Shown: positions 27,501-36,004 of the stretch, piece by piece
Numbering within the stretch: the first letter of the stretch is position 1
Layout: each line of letters opens with the position of its first letter
From: JAMZMI01 sp049115715
GTDB lineage: Bacteria > Bacteroidota > Bacteroidia > Cytophagales > Cyclobacteriaceae
DNA length: 64,000 nucleotides
Direction: 5' to 3'
Assembly (NCBI GenBank): GCA_049115715.1
Contig: JAGDZQ010000007.1
Location: 1 to 64,000 of the forward strand
The notes under the pieces: model-generated
What the model was told of the DNA's origin: nothing
Databases searched by the model: none
What the model saw: only the letters and a program-made list of their open reading frames with translations
Made by a program: the position numbers and the translations under genes

Positions 27501-30276
27501 TCACTCCACTCCCAGATCCTGTAGATTTAAGCACATTGGCATTAAAAAATGGGGCATTAGAAGTAATAGTAAGATTATTTCCATTGGTGACATCAAAATT
27601 GACCGTACCACCCGTTACATTTATATTCTCGTCTGAACTATTGATGTACATGCCTCCTTTTGAATTCACTCCAGACAGATTGATCGTTCCTCCAGACATG
27701 TTAAATACATTGCCAGAGTAGGTAAGGCTGAAAGTGTAATAGCTTCCACTTGTCGATCCACCAATAATGTTGAAAACACCTCCTGTCATTACCAACCCTC
27801 CCTGAGCTGAGACCCCATTTATTGAAGTCCTAAATTGATTAACAGTGACAGTACCAGCTTCAATAGTCAAAAGCCCATTGTCTCTTGTAGTGATCCCGCT
27901 ATTAATCGGAGCATTTAGCGCTCCAGCAGACACTCTTATTTTTCCGTAAGGAACGATAGCAGTACCAGATGTCTTTTCGACAGTACCGCCATCTACCCAT
28001 ATTTGCGAGCCTTCATAGATGCTGTAGTTACCTCCAGCGTTAAGTGGTGAAATGGTAATGTTATCACCTACTTTAATAGTCCCATATATGAGACCCAATG
28101 CATTCGCATTAGTTGTTGCCTGAGCAGAGTTGGTGCTCAATGCAGCGTATCCATACAAATTAAAATGACTTGCATTGTCTGCACTTATATCTACCACATA
28201 GGTATCGTCAACTCCTTTGTTTATTTCAATTCTATAAAAATCCGTGGTATTTTGAAGGCTGACCGCCTGATCTTGAGATGGAGACAAAAAGTTTACATCT
28301 ACGATTCCATCTGTCGCTTCGCTACCTGTTATTTGTGAAGTTCTATTTGTAAAGTCCACATCACCCTTATTAGTAAAGTCACGATAGAGGTTCAATTCGT
28401 GTCTGGCATTTGCCGTACCAACATCCACTCCTCCATTAGATTCGACAACTAGATTTCCCATTACCTCAACGACCAGATTATTTGTGGCTAAGTCATCATT
28501 AAACTGAAAGAAGCCTTGGTTAATTGTAGCATTCCCATTCACAATAAGTGAGTCAGCTGTCATGGTAACTCTGTCACTCGCATTGTCTAAGTCAAGGATA
28601 AAATTATTGGCTCTCGTCTTGTTTGTCAATGTTAATCCTGTCCCATAAACCTCCAAAGTGCCTCCCTCATCTGAATCATAAAAACCTTCACTCGATCCGG
28701 AAGGGTAATTTTCTGTACCGGCAGCACCAGACAACCTTAGTGTTCCAGAACCAGTAAGTGAACCAAAAGTATGACCGGTCGTCGCACCTAAATCTAACGT
28801 CCCGATTAATTCCAGTCTTGTGACCGTCACATCGTTCACATTCATGGAAACTGCTCTTCCAGAGTTAATGACTACAGAATCACTTGAAGTTGGAATTCGG
28901 CTAGAAGGATTATTGTACAAAGCTGAAATCGCCCCGTCCAAAGTCCACACTGCTGGATCATTCCAGTTACCAGAAATGTAGCTATACCATATTTCGGATG
29001 GAAATCCTGGTTCAAATGACAATGCAAGATGGTCACCTTCATTTAAAGTTACACTTGCGGTGTAGCTATCTCCAGAAAGCAGCATTGGATAAGAAGTTGC
29101 ATCCTCGAAACTAGCATCACCATCAGAATCTACCATCAAAAACACGTTTGGATTGGAAATACCAGATGGAATGTCTGAGGATTTCAGTGAAACCGCGACA
29201 TCTCCTAAATCATTGGTTTTGTCTACTACCCATTCTCTGGCCAATCGTTGATGACCTGAGCCGGAAATTATCTCACTGGAAGTATAAGTAGCAAAATCTC
29301 CATTATCATGTCCTACAAAAAGCCAGTCTCCATTTGCTCGACTCGTTCCACCTGAAATAGTCAATACTCCAGAAATGGCACTATCAGCCACAGTACCATC
29401 ACTATGCTGACCTATACCTGCTATTTCATTGTCGTAGGTGGCATAAGTAGTTTCGTCCCAATAGTCTGCAGCAAGTGTGATTCCATATTTAGACCCTAAG
29501 TAAGTTTCAATCGCAATTCGTTGCGCATTGGTCAAATACTGTCTATAAATAATGATCTCTGCAAAATTCCCATCAAATGTTCTTCCATCCCCAGTGTGAA
29601 AGTCCCCTATGTTTAAGTCAGAATCATTGTTTGGTATTGAGGTAGTCCCAGAAACAGTTCCTCCACTTGATTGATTGAGGAAATGTTCAAAATTTCCGTT
29701 TTGATAAGTCAAAGCATTGATGTAGGTAACACCTCCTGTTAAATTGCCTCCTACATCATTATTAGAATTAGTTCTACTATAGATGTTTGTACTTTCATAA
29801 AAAACGTATGATTGTCCTACTCCATTCCCATCCCTTTTACTCAAGTGAGCCCTCGTTCCTGTAGAATTATCAGGATTAAAAACATAAAAGATGGACAAGG
29901 CAGAAGTTCCATCAAGTTGTGGTGCTTCATCTGCATCGTCTTCTACAATCATTTTCTCATCAGTTGCTTCGACAAATGTGATTGAAGGTAGATTATTGAA
30001 GTTTGGATTGACAGCATCAAAAGAGGGCGCGCTGGAAGTAGTAGCATTGTATCCATACCCAGATTGATCTTGCCATACAGACACATCTTCACCGTCAGAT
30101 GCTGCAGCCGCACCACCATTGAGAACTCCAGCGTCAGCTTTCAGCCAGAGTACAAGGTCTGAAGTTCCACTATTGTCCCCGATTCCTCCGGGACCTGACT
30201 GGGAATACGATTTTAAAGAGATAATATTCAGTGCAATAAGCACCGCATAGAAGAGAGATTTTTTGGCGGAATACAT
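21511..30276 (-). CDS. Giant T9SS-secreted surface protein (2921 aa)
   Basis: A signal peptide (to about residue 25, LKSYSQ) is followed by a LamG/concanavalin-like domain (about 38-265, starting LVLWLKADAGV) and a companion domain ending near 420. The long middle is a beta-helix-like series of Gly/Ser/Thr/Asn-rich strands. Three similar W-rich modules (SGNWNDPAVWT near 432, DGDWHVNATW near 1330, SGNYSASANW near 2282) mark internal duplications. Near 2750 lies a fibronectin-like stretch (VRLSWQTATEIDNSHFEIERS). The C-terminus (about 2839-2921; VYPNPSPLNE, GIYLLFVTQ, RIVVKD) is a type A T9SS sorting domain. It should be exported through T9SS, cleaved and attached to or released from the surface. 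A likely adhesin or matrix protein. Confidence 0.9.
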   Translation of the reverse strand: MYSAKKSLFYAVLIALNIISLKSYSQSGPGGIGDNSGTSDLVLWLKADAGVLNGGAAAASDGEDVSVWQDQSGYGYNATTSSAPSFDAVNPNFNNLPSITFVEATDEKMIVEDDADEAPQLDGTSALSIFYVFNPDNSTGTRAHLSKRDGNGVGQSYVFYESTNIYSRTNSNNDVGGNLTGGVTYINALTYQNGNFEHFLNQSSGGTVSGTTSIPNNDSDLNIGDFHTGDGRTFDGNFAEIIIYRQYLTNAQRIAIETYLGSKYGITLAADYWDETTYATYDNEIAGIGQHSDGTVADSAISGVLTISGGTSRANGDWLFVGHDNGDFATYTSSEIISGSGHQRLAREWVVDKTNDLGDVAVSLKSSDIPSGISNPNVFLMVDSDGDASFEDATSYPMLLSGDSYTASVTLNEGDHLALSFEPGFPSEIWYSYISGNWNDPAVWTLDGAISALYNNPSSRIPTSSDSVVINSGRAVSMNVNDVTVTRLELIGTLDLGATTGHTFGSLTGSGTLRLSGAAGTENYPSGSSEGFYDSDEGGTLEVYGTGLTLTNKTRANNFILDLDNASDRVTMTADSLIVNGNATINQGFFQFNDDLATNNLVVEVMGNLVVESNGGVDVGTANARHELNLYRDFTNKGDVDFTNRTSQITGSEATDGIVDVNFLSPSQDQAVSLQNTTDFYRIEINKGVDDTYVVDISADNASHFNLYGYAALSTNSAQATTNANALGLIYGTIKVGDNITISPLNAGGNYSIYEGSQIWVDGGTVEKTSGTAIVPYGKIRVSAGALNAPINSGITTRDNGLLTIEAGTVTVNQFRTSINGVSAQGGLVMTGGVFNIIGGSTSGSYYTFSLTYSGNVFNMSGGTINLSGVNSKGGMYINSSDENINVTGGTVNFDVTNGNNLTITSNAPFFNANVLKSTGSGSGVIRVSSGSSGTGAGETTLTPSGLTIINDLRVDNTGGNGTSFDASGFDVDIIGALIVDNGATVDLTGMELTFKGAGSSALNIQTGATLTLDTLIVDKNLFETALTIDNGATNAVSINNLLNIKNGKFNPRSYDVTVNGAINILDTIGVSGSTGRIYMNGGSAQSITSISGMIYDLEIDNANGVSLDGDLGVDTLTLDAGVFDINTFKLTSNADIQTNSSFTNTLMIQTDGNASDGGLEYYFDGETADPSVIIYPIGTDANATVRYTPVLANLSAIAASDDGYLSINPVDSELGTTDISGGNILSYYWKVSHREFSSLPTTQYEFTYDASDDDATDEGNYVPGKVLDESPYTRSSEMQSNLNMNINAITFDADGGGGFTLENANYTAGVAGRFAGSVEIYYSRQDGDWHVNATWSTDSHEGASASDYPQAGDVAVIARSTSDATHTVVISEDASHPDDIAVAETVFGGGNKANLVIQTNGDLNSVDLGVVKGTEGTSATIIREIAPSTYTLAADLGQWSGISTNEFQFKSHNTGTILTLPTTFSVFPNLTIAGNSSGNKPGTPTYRVVLSHSVLVNSDLKLRSRLDLMLEDGDTETIEVLGNVSIGSNNDAILEFPETGSWTLNVAGDLGLLVGSSAGHGEQAELRIDENASIEHKIILGGDLVVDERGDGVDGANPVIDLYANVGGGGVILELAGTGSHSTIINNTGGGALLVPELYRILMNAGTDTTNSFTFNHTFSLNGSNTVVPQAIELNKGKLVFNNSLINEELTDGVNFTIPAGSGLEVSLGTITTANSVVILDGLLRVNGGTVDLGTTDIEYSTTGSALIEVTSGTLEVGGQIRRATSSTSGVLKYRQSGGDVDIATDGASTSSRAAFEVLNSGSEFTITGGTFNIQRGVAGDANESLELDPDTYNLTGSTITIFENLGSNYGSNYFNIKSAIEFDNLVVANSINLPDVRVYVQPLTTGSLTINPSQTVLANGLDVTIKGDFTNNGTYTNNSSTTILNNSSSQSISGSGTFTLFDLTKTGTGTSTSGVNLSLGNDLRVLNGTLDIGSNTIDLMNDAYIESTLTNVSGSGLVFSGTFGQNLYGKSNEIVSLGTITISNSNGVDIPDGNGFDFDITENLRLAGGVFNIGGSLVTMKEGSTITAVSPFNLNNMVQTNSSFTDNGFVVEFLGVDADTTIFYPVGELKYTAVSFAINAGATAGSIRVRPANERHPTIVDNDETALMPAETEIDDTQNSLQYYWVVQATGTTGVQGSATFFYDHDDILATQSDTSNFISGRILSNNSTWDKFLPTDFLGASQSFIVPLDQGSGVTFAEITGDYTAGLGSTNGMTNDIEGSLPDELAEYETSFSGSGNYSASANWNPLNGSPTVTDGVGPIGAQVIIRSGDELTLNISNVRLYSTQIEAGGVLRVPSGVTNVRLGNVTGNGTIVLTDTELLPTGEYSSFLACDGGTLQYSGTATYNVLSGISQIRKVIFDGSGTRNMPNNALSVCDSLIINGPAVSFNSGQTYSIGDADTDRLEIQSGSVSLINSSVLDVNGDFILSGGSFTGSTSTTVNISDDMTFSSGSLTLNGTTVIFDGSSSQNIDGDFTGASAFQDVTVNNSSGLGIVVNSGDVEIEGNLTFIDGFVNTTMTETLTLTSSGDWTGAGPQSFVTGPITKQSVDATSNFRFPIGKPTRYSPATIINVGTGGQNWTAEYFTDMDVYPSNSFDNSDPGSGFNPITNIQPNDRWRIESDGANTSQVRLTYGSHNSHSSEGDLRVALWSGGNSRWENQGGSVSGSMSAGTATSENTVHFSVNQFAIAEAKESTLPVTLTYFIGEIVDSKVRLSWQTATEIDNSHFEIERSLDGEYFEVIGEVKGNGSTTDIIDYEFFDRELLSGLIYYRFRQVDFDGEFEYSPTVFVHNKSRAALSIDVYPNPSPLNEMKVVWRSGDQISPIKFQIIGLDGRVHFNRIIESDDLTPVFSLDSDNELPQGIYLLFVTQGEDSKMMRIVVKD

Positions 30277-30297
30277 TCTAGTTCTTTGATTCTAAAC

Positions 30298-30305
30298 CAA
30301 ATATA
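30298..30305 (-). promoter_or_regulatory. Possible -7 box of the giant surface protein gene
   Basis: TATATTTG on the minus strand matches TAnnTTTG, 21 bases upstream of the start codon. No TTG is found at the usual distance, so only half the promoter is supported. The rest of the gap 30306-30517 is AT-rich and shows nothing else recognisable. Confidence 0.4.
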
Positions 30306-30517
30306 TTCTTAGATGTTTAATATTTTTTCACCTAATAGTTAAACAGCTATTAATCCTCGATGATGGCTGAACACTCTTCGACTAACTGATTTACCTCTCA
30401 TCCGAAAAATTAGAAATTCTATAATATGTGCCGTTGTATACAAAAAACACTCTCTTTCTTACTCCCCTGATAAGTCTATCCAACGCTTTTACCAGGCGGA
30501 TAAAATCATTCCTATTA

Positions 30518-31375
30518 TTAATCCAAAACCTGATATGTCGCTATATGCTCGACTTGATTTCTTAAGTAAGAGGCTGAAAAACCTTTTTGATCGAATGATG
30601 AAATTGTCATTTCATTGATCTCGTCACCTTCAATTAAAAACTGGTTCTCAAAAAAACCTTCGAGCGTATTTTCCGGAACTGAAACTGACCCAATATCTGA
30701 CGAAATATATGTACCGCAATTGGAAAGTGTATCGGTTTCAAGTTCTTTCAATGCAACTCCTATATTCTGTCTCTCAAACTGAAAAATCAAGGTATCACTA
30801 CAATCCCTAAAAGGTTGGGAATCGCCATCAATACTCAATGAAGTAAGACTCCAACTTTGGGTATCTCCTACGCTAAGTCCATTAGTAAGAAAATAACCAA
30901 CCTGCCGTGACAATATATCAGATCTGGTTTCTTCAAAACTCGCCGTAATCTCCATATCATTCTCAGTATACCTAACTGAGAACACCTTTGATCTAATGTA
31001 ATTGGGTCTCATAAAGGTCTTATTACCTCCTTCAAACTTCAAAGAATCCGTAAATATTTCACCAAATTTAGATGGAGAGAAAGCCCCTAAAAAAGTGGTA
31101 TCGTAAAGCGTACATATATTATCAAAAGAGAGTTCGTAGGCTGCAATCGAGTCTGTTGATATAACCTCGAAAGTCCATTTAACTGTGTCTTGACAGGTTT
31201 CAATTGGTTGTCTGACACCATCAACAATTAACTCCGATCGATACCATGTTTTGATATCTCCTGCAGTGAGGATTTGCTCAACTTGATCAGCACTAAAGTC
31301 ATCAACAATGTCAGATTCTATGCATCCGAAAAAAGTCAGCATACTGAGGATGATATAAAATATCTGTTTTTTCAA
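30518..31375 (-). CDS. Secreted lipoprotein with two internal repeats
   Basis: This 285-residue protein has a lipoprotein signal (IILSMLTFFGC, lipid on Cys18). The mature part holds two related units. Each has a tryptophan followed by a S/T-rich strand, a DG-x-x-QP turn and C-x-DT with an aromatic strand (DGVRQPIETCQDT near 52 and DGDSQPFRDCSDT near 185). It resembles lipocalin-like Bacteroidota lipoproteins but no exact family is recognised. Its start overlaps the tex stop by four bases, an unusual partnership that is probably only positional. Confidence 0.72.
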   Translation of the reverse strand: MKKQIFYIILSMLTFFGCIESDIVDDFSADQVEQILTAGDIKTWYRSELIVDGVRQPIETCQDTVKWTFEVISTDSIAAYELSFDNICTLYDTTFLGAFSPSKFGEIFTDSLKFEGGNKTFMRPNYIRSKVFSVRYTENDMEITASFEETRSDILSRQVGYFLTNGLSVGDTQSWSLTSLSIDGDSQPFRDCSDTLIFQFERQNIGVALKELETDTLSNCGTYISSDIGSVSVPENTLEGFFENQFLIEGDEINEMTISSFDQKGFSASYLRNQVEHIATYQVLD

Positions 31376-33621
31376 CTTCCGAATTTACCTTTTAACATTG
31401 CCAATTTAGCCTGAAGATCTCCTTCAGCACTAGGTTCTTCCTTTTTACTCTGAGTTCTCTTTGGTCGTGGGGCTCCCTGTGTCTTTCCAAACGGGTCAGA
31501 TTTCATAGACAAAGATATCCGCTTTCTATGTACATCTACTTCCAATACGGTCACACTTACCTTTTGCTGTAATTTAACTGCCTTGGCCGGATCAGAAACA
31601 AATCCATCTGACAAGTGGCTGATATGCACCAAGCCATCTTGATGAACTCCCACATCTACAAACGCTCCAAACTTGGTTATATTGGTAACAATTCCTGGGA
31701 GTTTCATTCCCACTGAGAGGTCCCCAATCCCGTGCACATTATCTGCAAATGAAAACGTTTCAAACTGCTCTCTGGGATCACGTCCTGGTTTGGCTAGTTC
31801 ATCTAAAATATCCCTTAGCGTCGGTAGTCCGACCTGATCGTTTACATATTTTTTTAAATCGATGCTTTTTCTCAAGTTTCCATCTCTGACCAAATCATCA
31901 ATCTTACAACCTAGATCCTTAGCCATCATTCCAACCGTTTCGTATCGCTCGGGATGTACCGCACTTTGATCAAGAAGATTTTCTGAGCCTTTTATTCTCA
32001 AAAAACCTGCCGCCTGCTCAAAAGCTTTATCGCCAAGTCTGGGAACTTGCTTCAAATCATTGCGGCTTTTAAACGCCCCATTTTGATTTCGATATTCGAT
32101 GATGTTTTCTGCGAGCTGAGGGCCAAGTCCTGAAACATAAGTAAGCAACTGCTTGCTTGCTGTATTCAACTCCACGCCAACAGCATTCACACAGCTCATC
32201 ACTACATCATCAAGTGAATGCTTCAACGCATTTTGATCCACATCGTGCTGATACTGACCTACTCCAATTGATTTAGCATCTAATTTGACAAGCTCAGCAA
32301 GTGGGTCCATCATCCTTCTCCCAATGGAAACAGCACCTCTTACCGTAAGGTCGTATTGTCCAAATTCCTCTCTTGCTACTTCCGAAGCTGAATATATCGA
32401 AGCACCGCTTTCGCTCACAGATGCAATTAAAATACTATTTGGTAAGCCAACAGATTTCACAAACTGCTCCGTTTCTCTTCCAGCCGTCCCGTTTCCAATT
32501 GCAATGGCTTCAATGTTATGCTTTTGGGCCAATGCCAAAACAGTATGAGAGGACTTTTGAACCTCTCTCTGGGGCTCATGAGGGTAAATCGCTGTATGCT
32601 CCAACAACTTACCTTGCCTATCCAAACATACAAGCTTACATCCAGTCCTGAACCCAGGATCAATGGCCATAACCGCCTTTTGCCCTAATGGAGCCGACAT
32701 GAGCAGCTGCTTCAAGTTTTCGGAAAAAACTCCAATCGCTTCCAGATCTGCTTTCTTTTTTGATTCCAGTCTTATTTCAGTTTCTATACTTGGTTTAATA
32801 AGCCTCTTGTAAGAATCTTTTATCGCAGTTTCGATGTGCGCGGTAGTACTATTATTAGACTTTACGAACTGTCTTTCAAGCTGTGAAATGGCAGCAGTAT
32901 CTTCTGGAGCTATATCCATCGAAAGTATCCCCTCTTTTTCTCCTCTTCGTATCGCCAATAATCTATGCGAAGGAATCTTTTTAATCGATTCTTCCCATTC
33001 AAAGTAGTCCTTATATTTGGCTCCATCCGCTTCCTTCCCTTTCATCACTTTCGATGCGACGACTCCTTCCGACTCGAATAGTTTTCTTGTCTTTTTTCTT
33101 GCCTCTGCATCTTCGCTTACCCATTCGGCAATGATATCTCTTGATCCTTGAAATGCTTCTTCCTGACTCGCTACTCCTTTTTCCTCATTGATGAATTTTT
33201 CAGCCTCAGAATCAATATCCGAGCTATTCTGATCAAAAATCAACTTTGCCAATGGCTCAAGCCCCTTCTCTTTAGCTATTGAAGCTTTAGTTTTCCTTTT
33301 TGGTTTATATGGAAGATACAGATCCTCCAAAATTGACATGGTTTCAGCCTTCTCAATTTTAGATTTTAACTCTGGCGTCAATTTTTCCTGCTCGTCTATT
33401 GACTTCAAAATTACTTCTCGCCTTTTGTCCAGATCCTTAAGCTGAGCTAGTCTATCCCTTACATTGGCGACTGCTACTTCATCCATTGTCCCGGTCATTT
33501 CCTTTCTATATCTGGAAATAAATGGCACGGTTGCCCCGCCTTCGAGCAGGTCAATTACAGCTTGAACATTTCGGGATTGCAGAGAATATTCTGATGCTAT
33601 CTTAGCGGAGTAGTTTGTCAT
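31372..33621 (-). CDS. tex: Tex-like RNA-binding transcription accessory protein
   Basis: Tex is a cytoplasmic nucleic-acid-binding protein linked to transcription and RNA decay. The 749-residue protein has the usual order: helical N-terminal part with SRYRKEMTGTMDE, a YqgF-like RNase H fold (AVMAIDPGFRTGCK near 320), helix-hairpin-helix motifs (QLLTYVSGLGPQLAENI) and a C-terminal S1 domain (about 645-715; PGIVTNITKFGAFVDVGVHQDGL). A Lys/Arg-rich tail follows. A -7-like box TAATTTTG lies at 33641-33648 on the minus strand. The lipoprotein gene follows with a four-base overlap. Confidence 0.95.
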   Translation of the reverse strand: MTNYSAKIASEYSLQSRNVQAVIDLLEGGATVPFISRYRKEMTGTMDEVAVANVRDRLAQLKDLDKRREVILKSIDEQEKLTPELKSKIEKAETMSILEDLYLPYKPKRKTKASIAKEKGLEPLAKLIFDQNSSDIDSEAEKFINEEKGVASQEEAFQGSRDIIAEWVSEDAEARKKTRKLFESEGVVASKVMKGKEADGAKYKDYFEWEESIKKIPSHRLLAIRRGEKEGILSMDIAPEDTAAISQLERQFVKSNNSTTAHIETAIKDSYKRLIKPSIETEIRLESKKKADLEAIGVFSENLKQLLMSAPLGQKAVMAIDPGFRTGCKLVCLDRQGKLLEHTAIYPHEPQREVQKSSHTVLALAQKHNIEAIAIGNGTAGRETEQFVKSVGLPNSILIASVSESGASIYSASEVAREEFGQYDLTVRGAVSIGRRMMDPLAELVKLDAKSIGVGQYQHDVDQNALKHSLDDVVMSCVNAVGVELNTASKQLLTYVSGLGPQLAENIIEYRNQNGAFKSRNDLKQVPRLGDKAFEQAAGFLRIKGSENLLDQSAVHPERYETVGMMAKDLGCKIDDLVRDGNLRKSIDLKKYVNDQVGLPTLRDILDELAKPGRDPREQFETFSFADNVHGIGDLSVGMKLPGIVTNITKFGAFVDVGVHQDGLVHISHLSDGFVSDPAKAVKLQQKVSVTVLEVDVHRKRISLSMKSDPFGKTQGAPRPKRTQSKKEEPSAEGDLQAKLAMLKGKFGS

Positions 33622-33715
33622 GTTGTTATCAATTGGGTGCCAAAATTAGGAGTCCTTTGATTTATTCGTGCAGGATTTCGTTAGTAATTCAATCAAAATT
33701 TTCATCTTGTTAATA

Positions 33716-34285
33716 ATGGCGGTAAAATCAAGAAAAAGAGAGATCATAGAATGGGTTGTGCTAATAACAGTGGCAGGTACACTCTATGTCACGGGATATC
33801 ATACGCAGGTCATTGGCTACATACAACGGGCTGCACTTTCGACAGGACTATTTAAGCCAACTACAGAATTTGAAACGTCAGTAGAAGCAGATTATGATTT
33901 AAAACTCACCAATGTTGCCGGAAGAGAGATTGATTTTGAAACTTTTAAAGGTAAGACCGTATTTATAAATTTTTGGGCAACATGGTGTCCACCCTGCATC
34001 GCTGAAATGCCCGATATTCAAGATTTTTATGAGAAAGTAGGAAATGATGTTGAGTTTGTGATGATTTCGGTAGATAAAAATCAATTCAAGGCCAAGCAAT
34101 TTGTTCAGGATAAAGAATATGATTTCCCAGTCTATTTTCTTAATTCTAGCCTACCTACGGTTTATGAAGCAAGATCAATCCCAACCACTTATGTGATATC
34201 GCCAGAGGGAATGATTGTGGCAGAAAAACATGGCATGGCAAAATATGATTCAGAGGAATTCAGATCGTTTATACTCAACCTTTAA
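33716..34285 (+). CDS. TlpA-like membrane-anchored thioredoxin
   Basis: A thiol-disulfide oxidoreductase with the active-site motif WCPPC in NFWATWCPPCIAEMP and the cis-proline region SIPTTYVI. An N-terminal hydrophobic stretch (EWVVLITVAGTLYVTGY) anchors it so that the thioredoxin domain faces the periplasm. I start at ATG 33716 (MAVKSRKREI); the frame is open from GTG 33668, but the basic run after 33716 is a normal membrane-anchor start. Length is then 189 residues. The end overlaps the convergent glycerate kinase gene by 36 bases. Confidence 0.88.
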   Translation: MAVKSRKREIIEWVVLITVAGTLYVTGYHTQVIGYIQRAALSTGLFKPTTEFETSVEADYDLKLTNVAGREIDFETFKGKTVFINFWATWCPPCIAEMPDIQDFYEKVGNDVEFVMISVDKNQFKAKQFVQDKEYDFPVYFLNSSLPTVYEARSIPTTYVISPEGMIVAEKHGMAKYDSEEFRSFILNL

Positions 34286-35398
34286 TCGCTCTCCCAATAA
34301 CTTAGCTGCAGCCACAAGATTGGAATTTGCATTCTTGAGAGAGTCCTCCAGAGATTCTGATTCTTGATTTATTTCTATGATTTCAGAAAATGGATTCTTT
34401 TTTAACTTGGCATCTTCAGACACGCCACAAAAACCAATGGTACGCTTACCTGCATCATTCGATTTGTATGCGATAAGTCCCGGCCCTTTTCCAGAAAGGG
34501 TTTGATGATCAATCTTACCCTCTCCAGTGATGACAATATCTGAGCCCCTCATTTTTTCCTCAAACTCAACAAGCTTCAGTACTTCATGAGCTCCATCCAA
34601 AAGCTGTGCATTTAAAACACCTTTGAGGGCGGCTGCTACACCTCCGGCTGCACCACCATGTTTCACATTGGAGACGTCCACTCCAAACTGATCGCTTATG
34701 ACGCTTGAAAAACGACTCAATCGATTTTCCAAGCCCTTCACATCTTCTGCGCTTGCCCCTTTTTGAGGAGCAAATACAACAGCCGATCCATTTATTCCAA
34801 GTAATGGATTTTCAACATCACAAAGTATTCGAATTTTAACATCCTGCACTTTTCTTCTTGCGAAACCTGCATCCACCCTAGTGATCAAATTCATTTTAGC
34901 AGGATTCAATTCTCTTAATCGGTTATCTTCAGAATCATAAAATTTTACACCCAGGGCCTCCAGAATACCCACTCCACCATCCACAGAGGCACTTCCCCCT
35001 AGAGCCAGATAAATTTCTTTTGCTCCTTTATCAATTAACTCACTTAGTATAATTCCACTCCCGTATGTGCTGGCAGTCCAAGGATTAAGCTCGGATTTCT
35101 TTAAATGTTTGATACCACTCGCCTCCGCTAATTCAATAAACCCAATTTTAGAGGATTTCGCCCAACCGTATCTTGCTTGAATACTCCTTCTGAAAGGATC
35201 GTATGCTTGAGTTGTAATGATAGATAGGTTGAAAACATCCTTGAGAATTCTAAGAGTTCCATCACCACCATCCGCTATGGGAAGTTTGATTGATTCAAAG
35301 TTAAGTCCGCTTTGAGAAAGTCCTCGATCTACTGCTTCTGTAGCATTTTCAGCAGACAATGCTCCCTTGAAAGCATTTTGACAGATCAATATTTTCAT
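34250..35398 (-). CDS. Glycerate kinase (GarK type)
   Basis: This 382-residue protein matches the GarK/GlxK family, which phosphorylates D-glycerate with ATP. It starts with KILICQNAFKGALSAENA, has LPIADGGDGTL near 41-51, LALGGSASVDGGVG near 130-143 and DIVITGEGKIDHQTLSGKGP near 285. It sits four bases upstream of sixA in the same direction, so the order is sixA then this gene. The 36-base tail overlap with the convergent thioredoxin gene is the longest but one in the window. Confidence 0.92.
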   Translation of the reverse strand: MKILICQNAFKGALSAENATEAVDRGLSQSGLNFESIKLPIADGGDGTLRILKDVFNLSIITTQAYDPFRRSIQARYGWAKSSKIGFIELAEASGIKHLKKSELNPWTASTYGSGIILSELIDKGAKEIYLALGGSASVDGGVGILEALGVKFYDSEDNRLRELNPAKMNLITRVDAGFARRKVQDVKIRILCDVENPLLGINGSAVVFAPQKGASAEDVKGLENRLSRFSSVISDQFGVDVSNVKHGGAAGGVAAALKGVLNAQLLDGAHEVLKLVEFEEKMRGSDIVITGEGKIDHQTLSGKGPGLIAYKSNDAGKRTIGFCGVSEDAKLKKNPFSEIIEINQESESLEDSLKNANSNLVAAAKLLGERLKVEYKRSEFL

Positions 35399-35402
35399 TC
35401 TC

Positions 35403-35873
35403 CTAGTTAATCACACTGCAAACCCCTTTGGAAAGCTCAGACCAACTCCCAAAACCAAATTCTAATTTGACTAGTTGTCCTGGAGACATGCCAATGATAG
35501 CTTCGTCACTTAAATATTCTGATAAAAAACTGATCCCCGGATTATGCCCGATCAGAAGGAGATTTGAAATTTCGTCTTCTGTATTCACTAAAACTTCAAA
35601 CAAAGCACGAACAGGGGCCTCATAGATTTCATCCTTATATTCCACATACCAATTTGTCTGCATAGACTCACAAAGACACTCGTAAGTTTCCTTTGTTCTT
35701 TTGGATGAAGAGCAAAAAACGGAATCAAATCTTGTTCCCTCATTTTTCAATTGATCGCCCAGAGCCCTTATTTTGTTTTCCCCTCTGGCTGTCAAAGGAC
35801 GTTCGAAATCTTTGATCCCGTATTCAGGTAAGGCAGCTTCGCCATGTCTCAAAAGAAATATTTTTCTGACCAT
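35403..35873 (-). CDS. SixA-type phosphohistidine phosphatase
   Basis: A histidine phosphatase of the SixA group. The catalytic LLRHGEA motif starts at residue 6 from my chosen start, RPLTARGENKI follows, and GHNPGISFL near 117 gives the second His. I start at ATG 35873 (MVRKIFLLRHGEA); an ATG ten codons upstream (35903) gives an extension not expected in the family. Length is 156 residues. E. coli SixA dephosphorylates phosphohistidine in phosphotransfer proteins; the target here is unknown. It leads a two-gene unit with glycerate kinase. Confidence 0.85.
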   Translation of the reverse strand: MVRKIFLLRHGEAALPEYGIKDFERPLTARGENKIRALGDQLKNEGTRFDSVFCSSSKRTKETYECLCESMQTNWYVEYKDEIYEAPVRALFEVLVNTEDEISNLLLIGHNPGISFLSEYLSDEAIIGMSPGQLVKLEFGFGSWSELSKGVCSVIN

Positions 35874-36004
35874 CTTTGCGGAAATGTGTTTGTGATAGAG
35901 CAATTAAGTATTAAATATGCGTCTATCAAAGAGTCAGCATTAAACTAATTAAAATATTTCAAGATATTTTAGCATCGATTTTTGAAAGATAGAGAAGAGA
36001 AGGA

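Noticed and set aside
22300..28900. Short repeated DNA motifs that might suggest a CRISPR array or satellite
   Set aside because: They follow codon repeats of Gly/Ser/Thr-rich strands in one open frame, with no constant repeat length or spacers.
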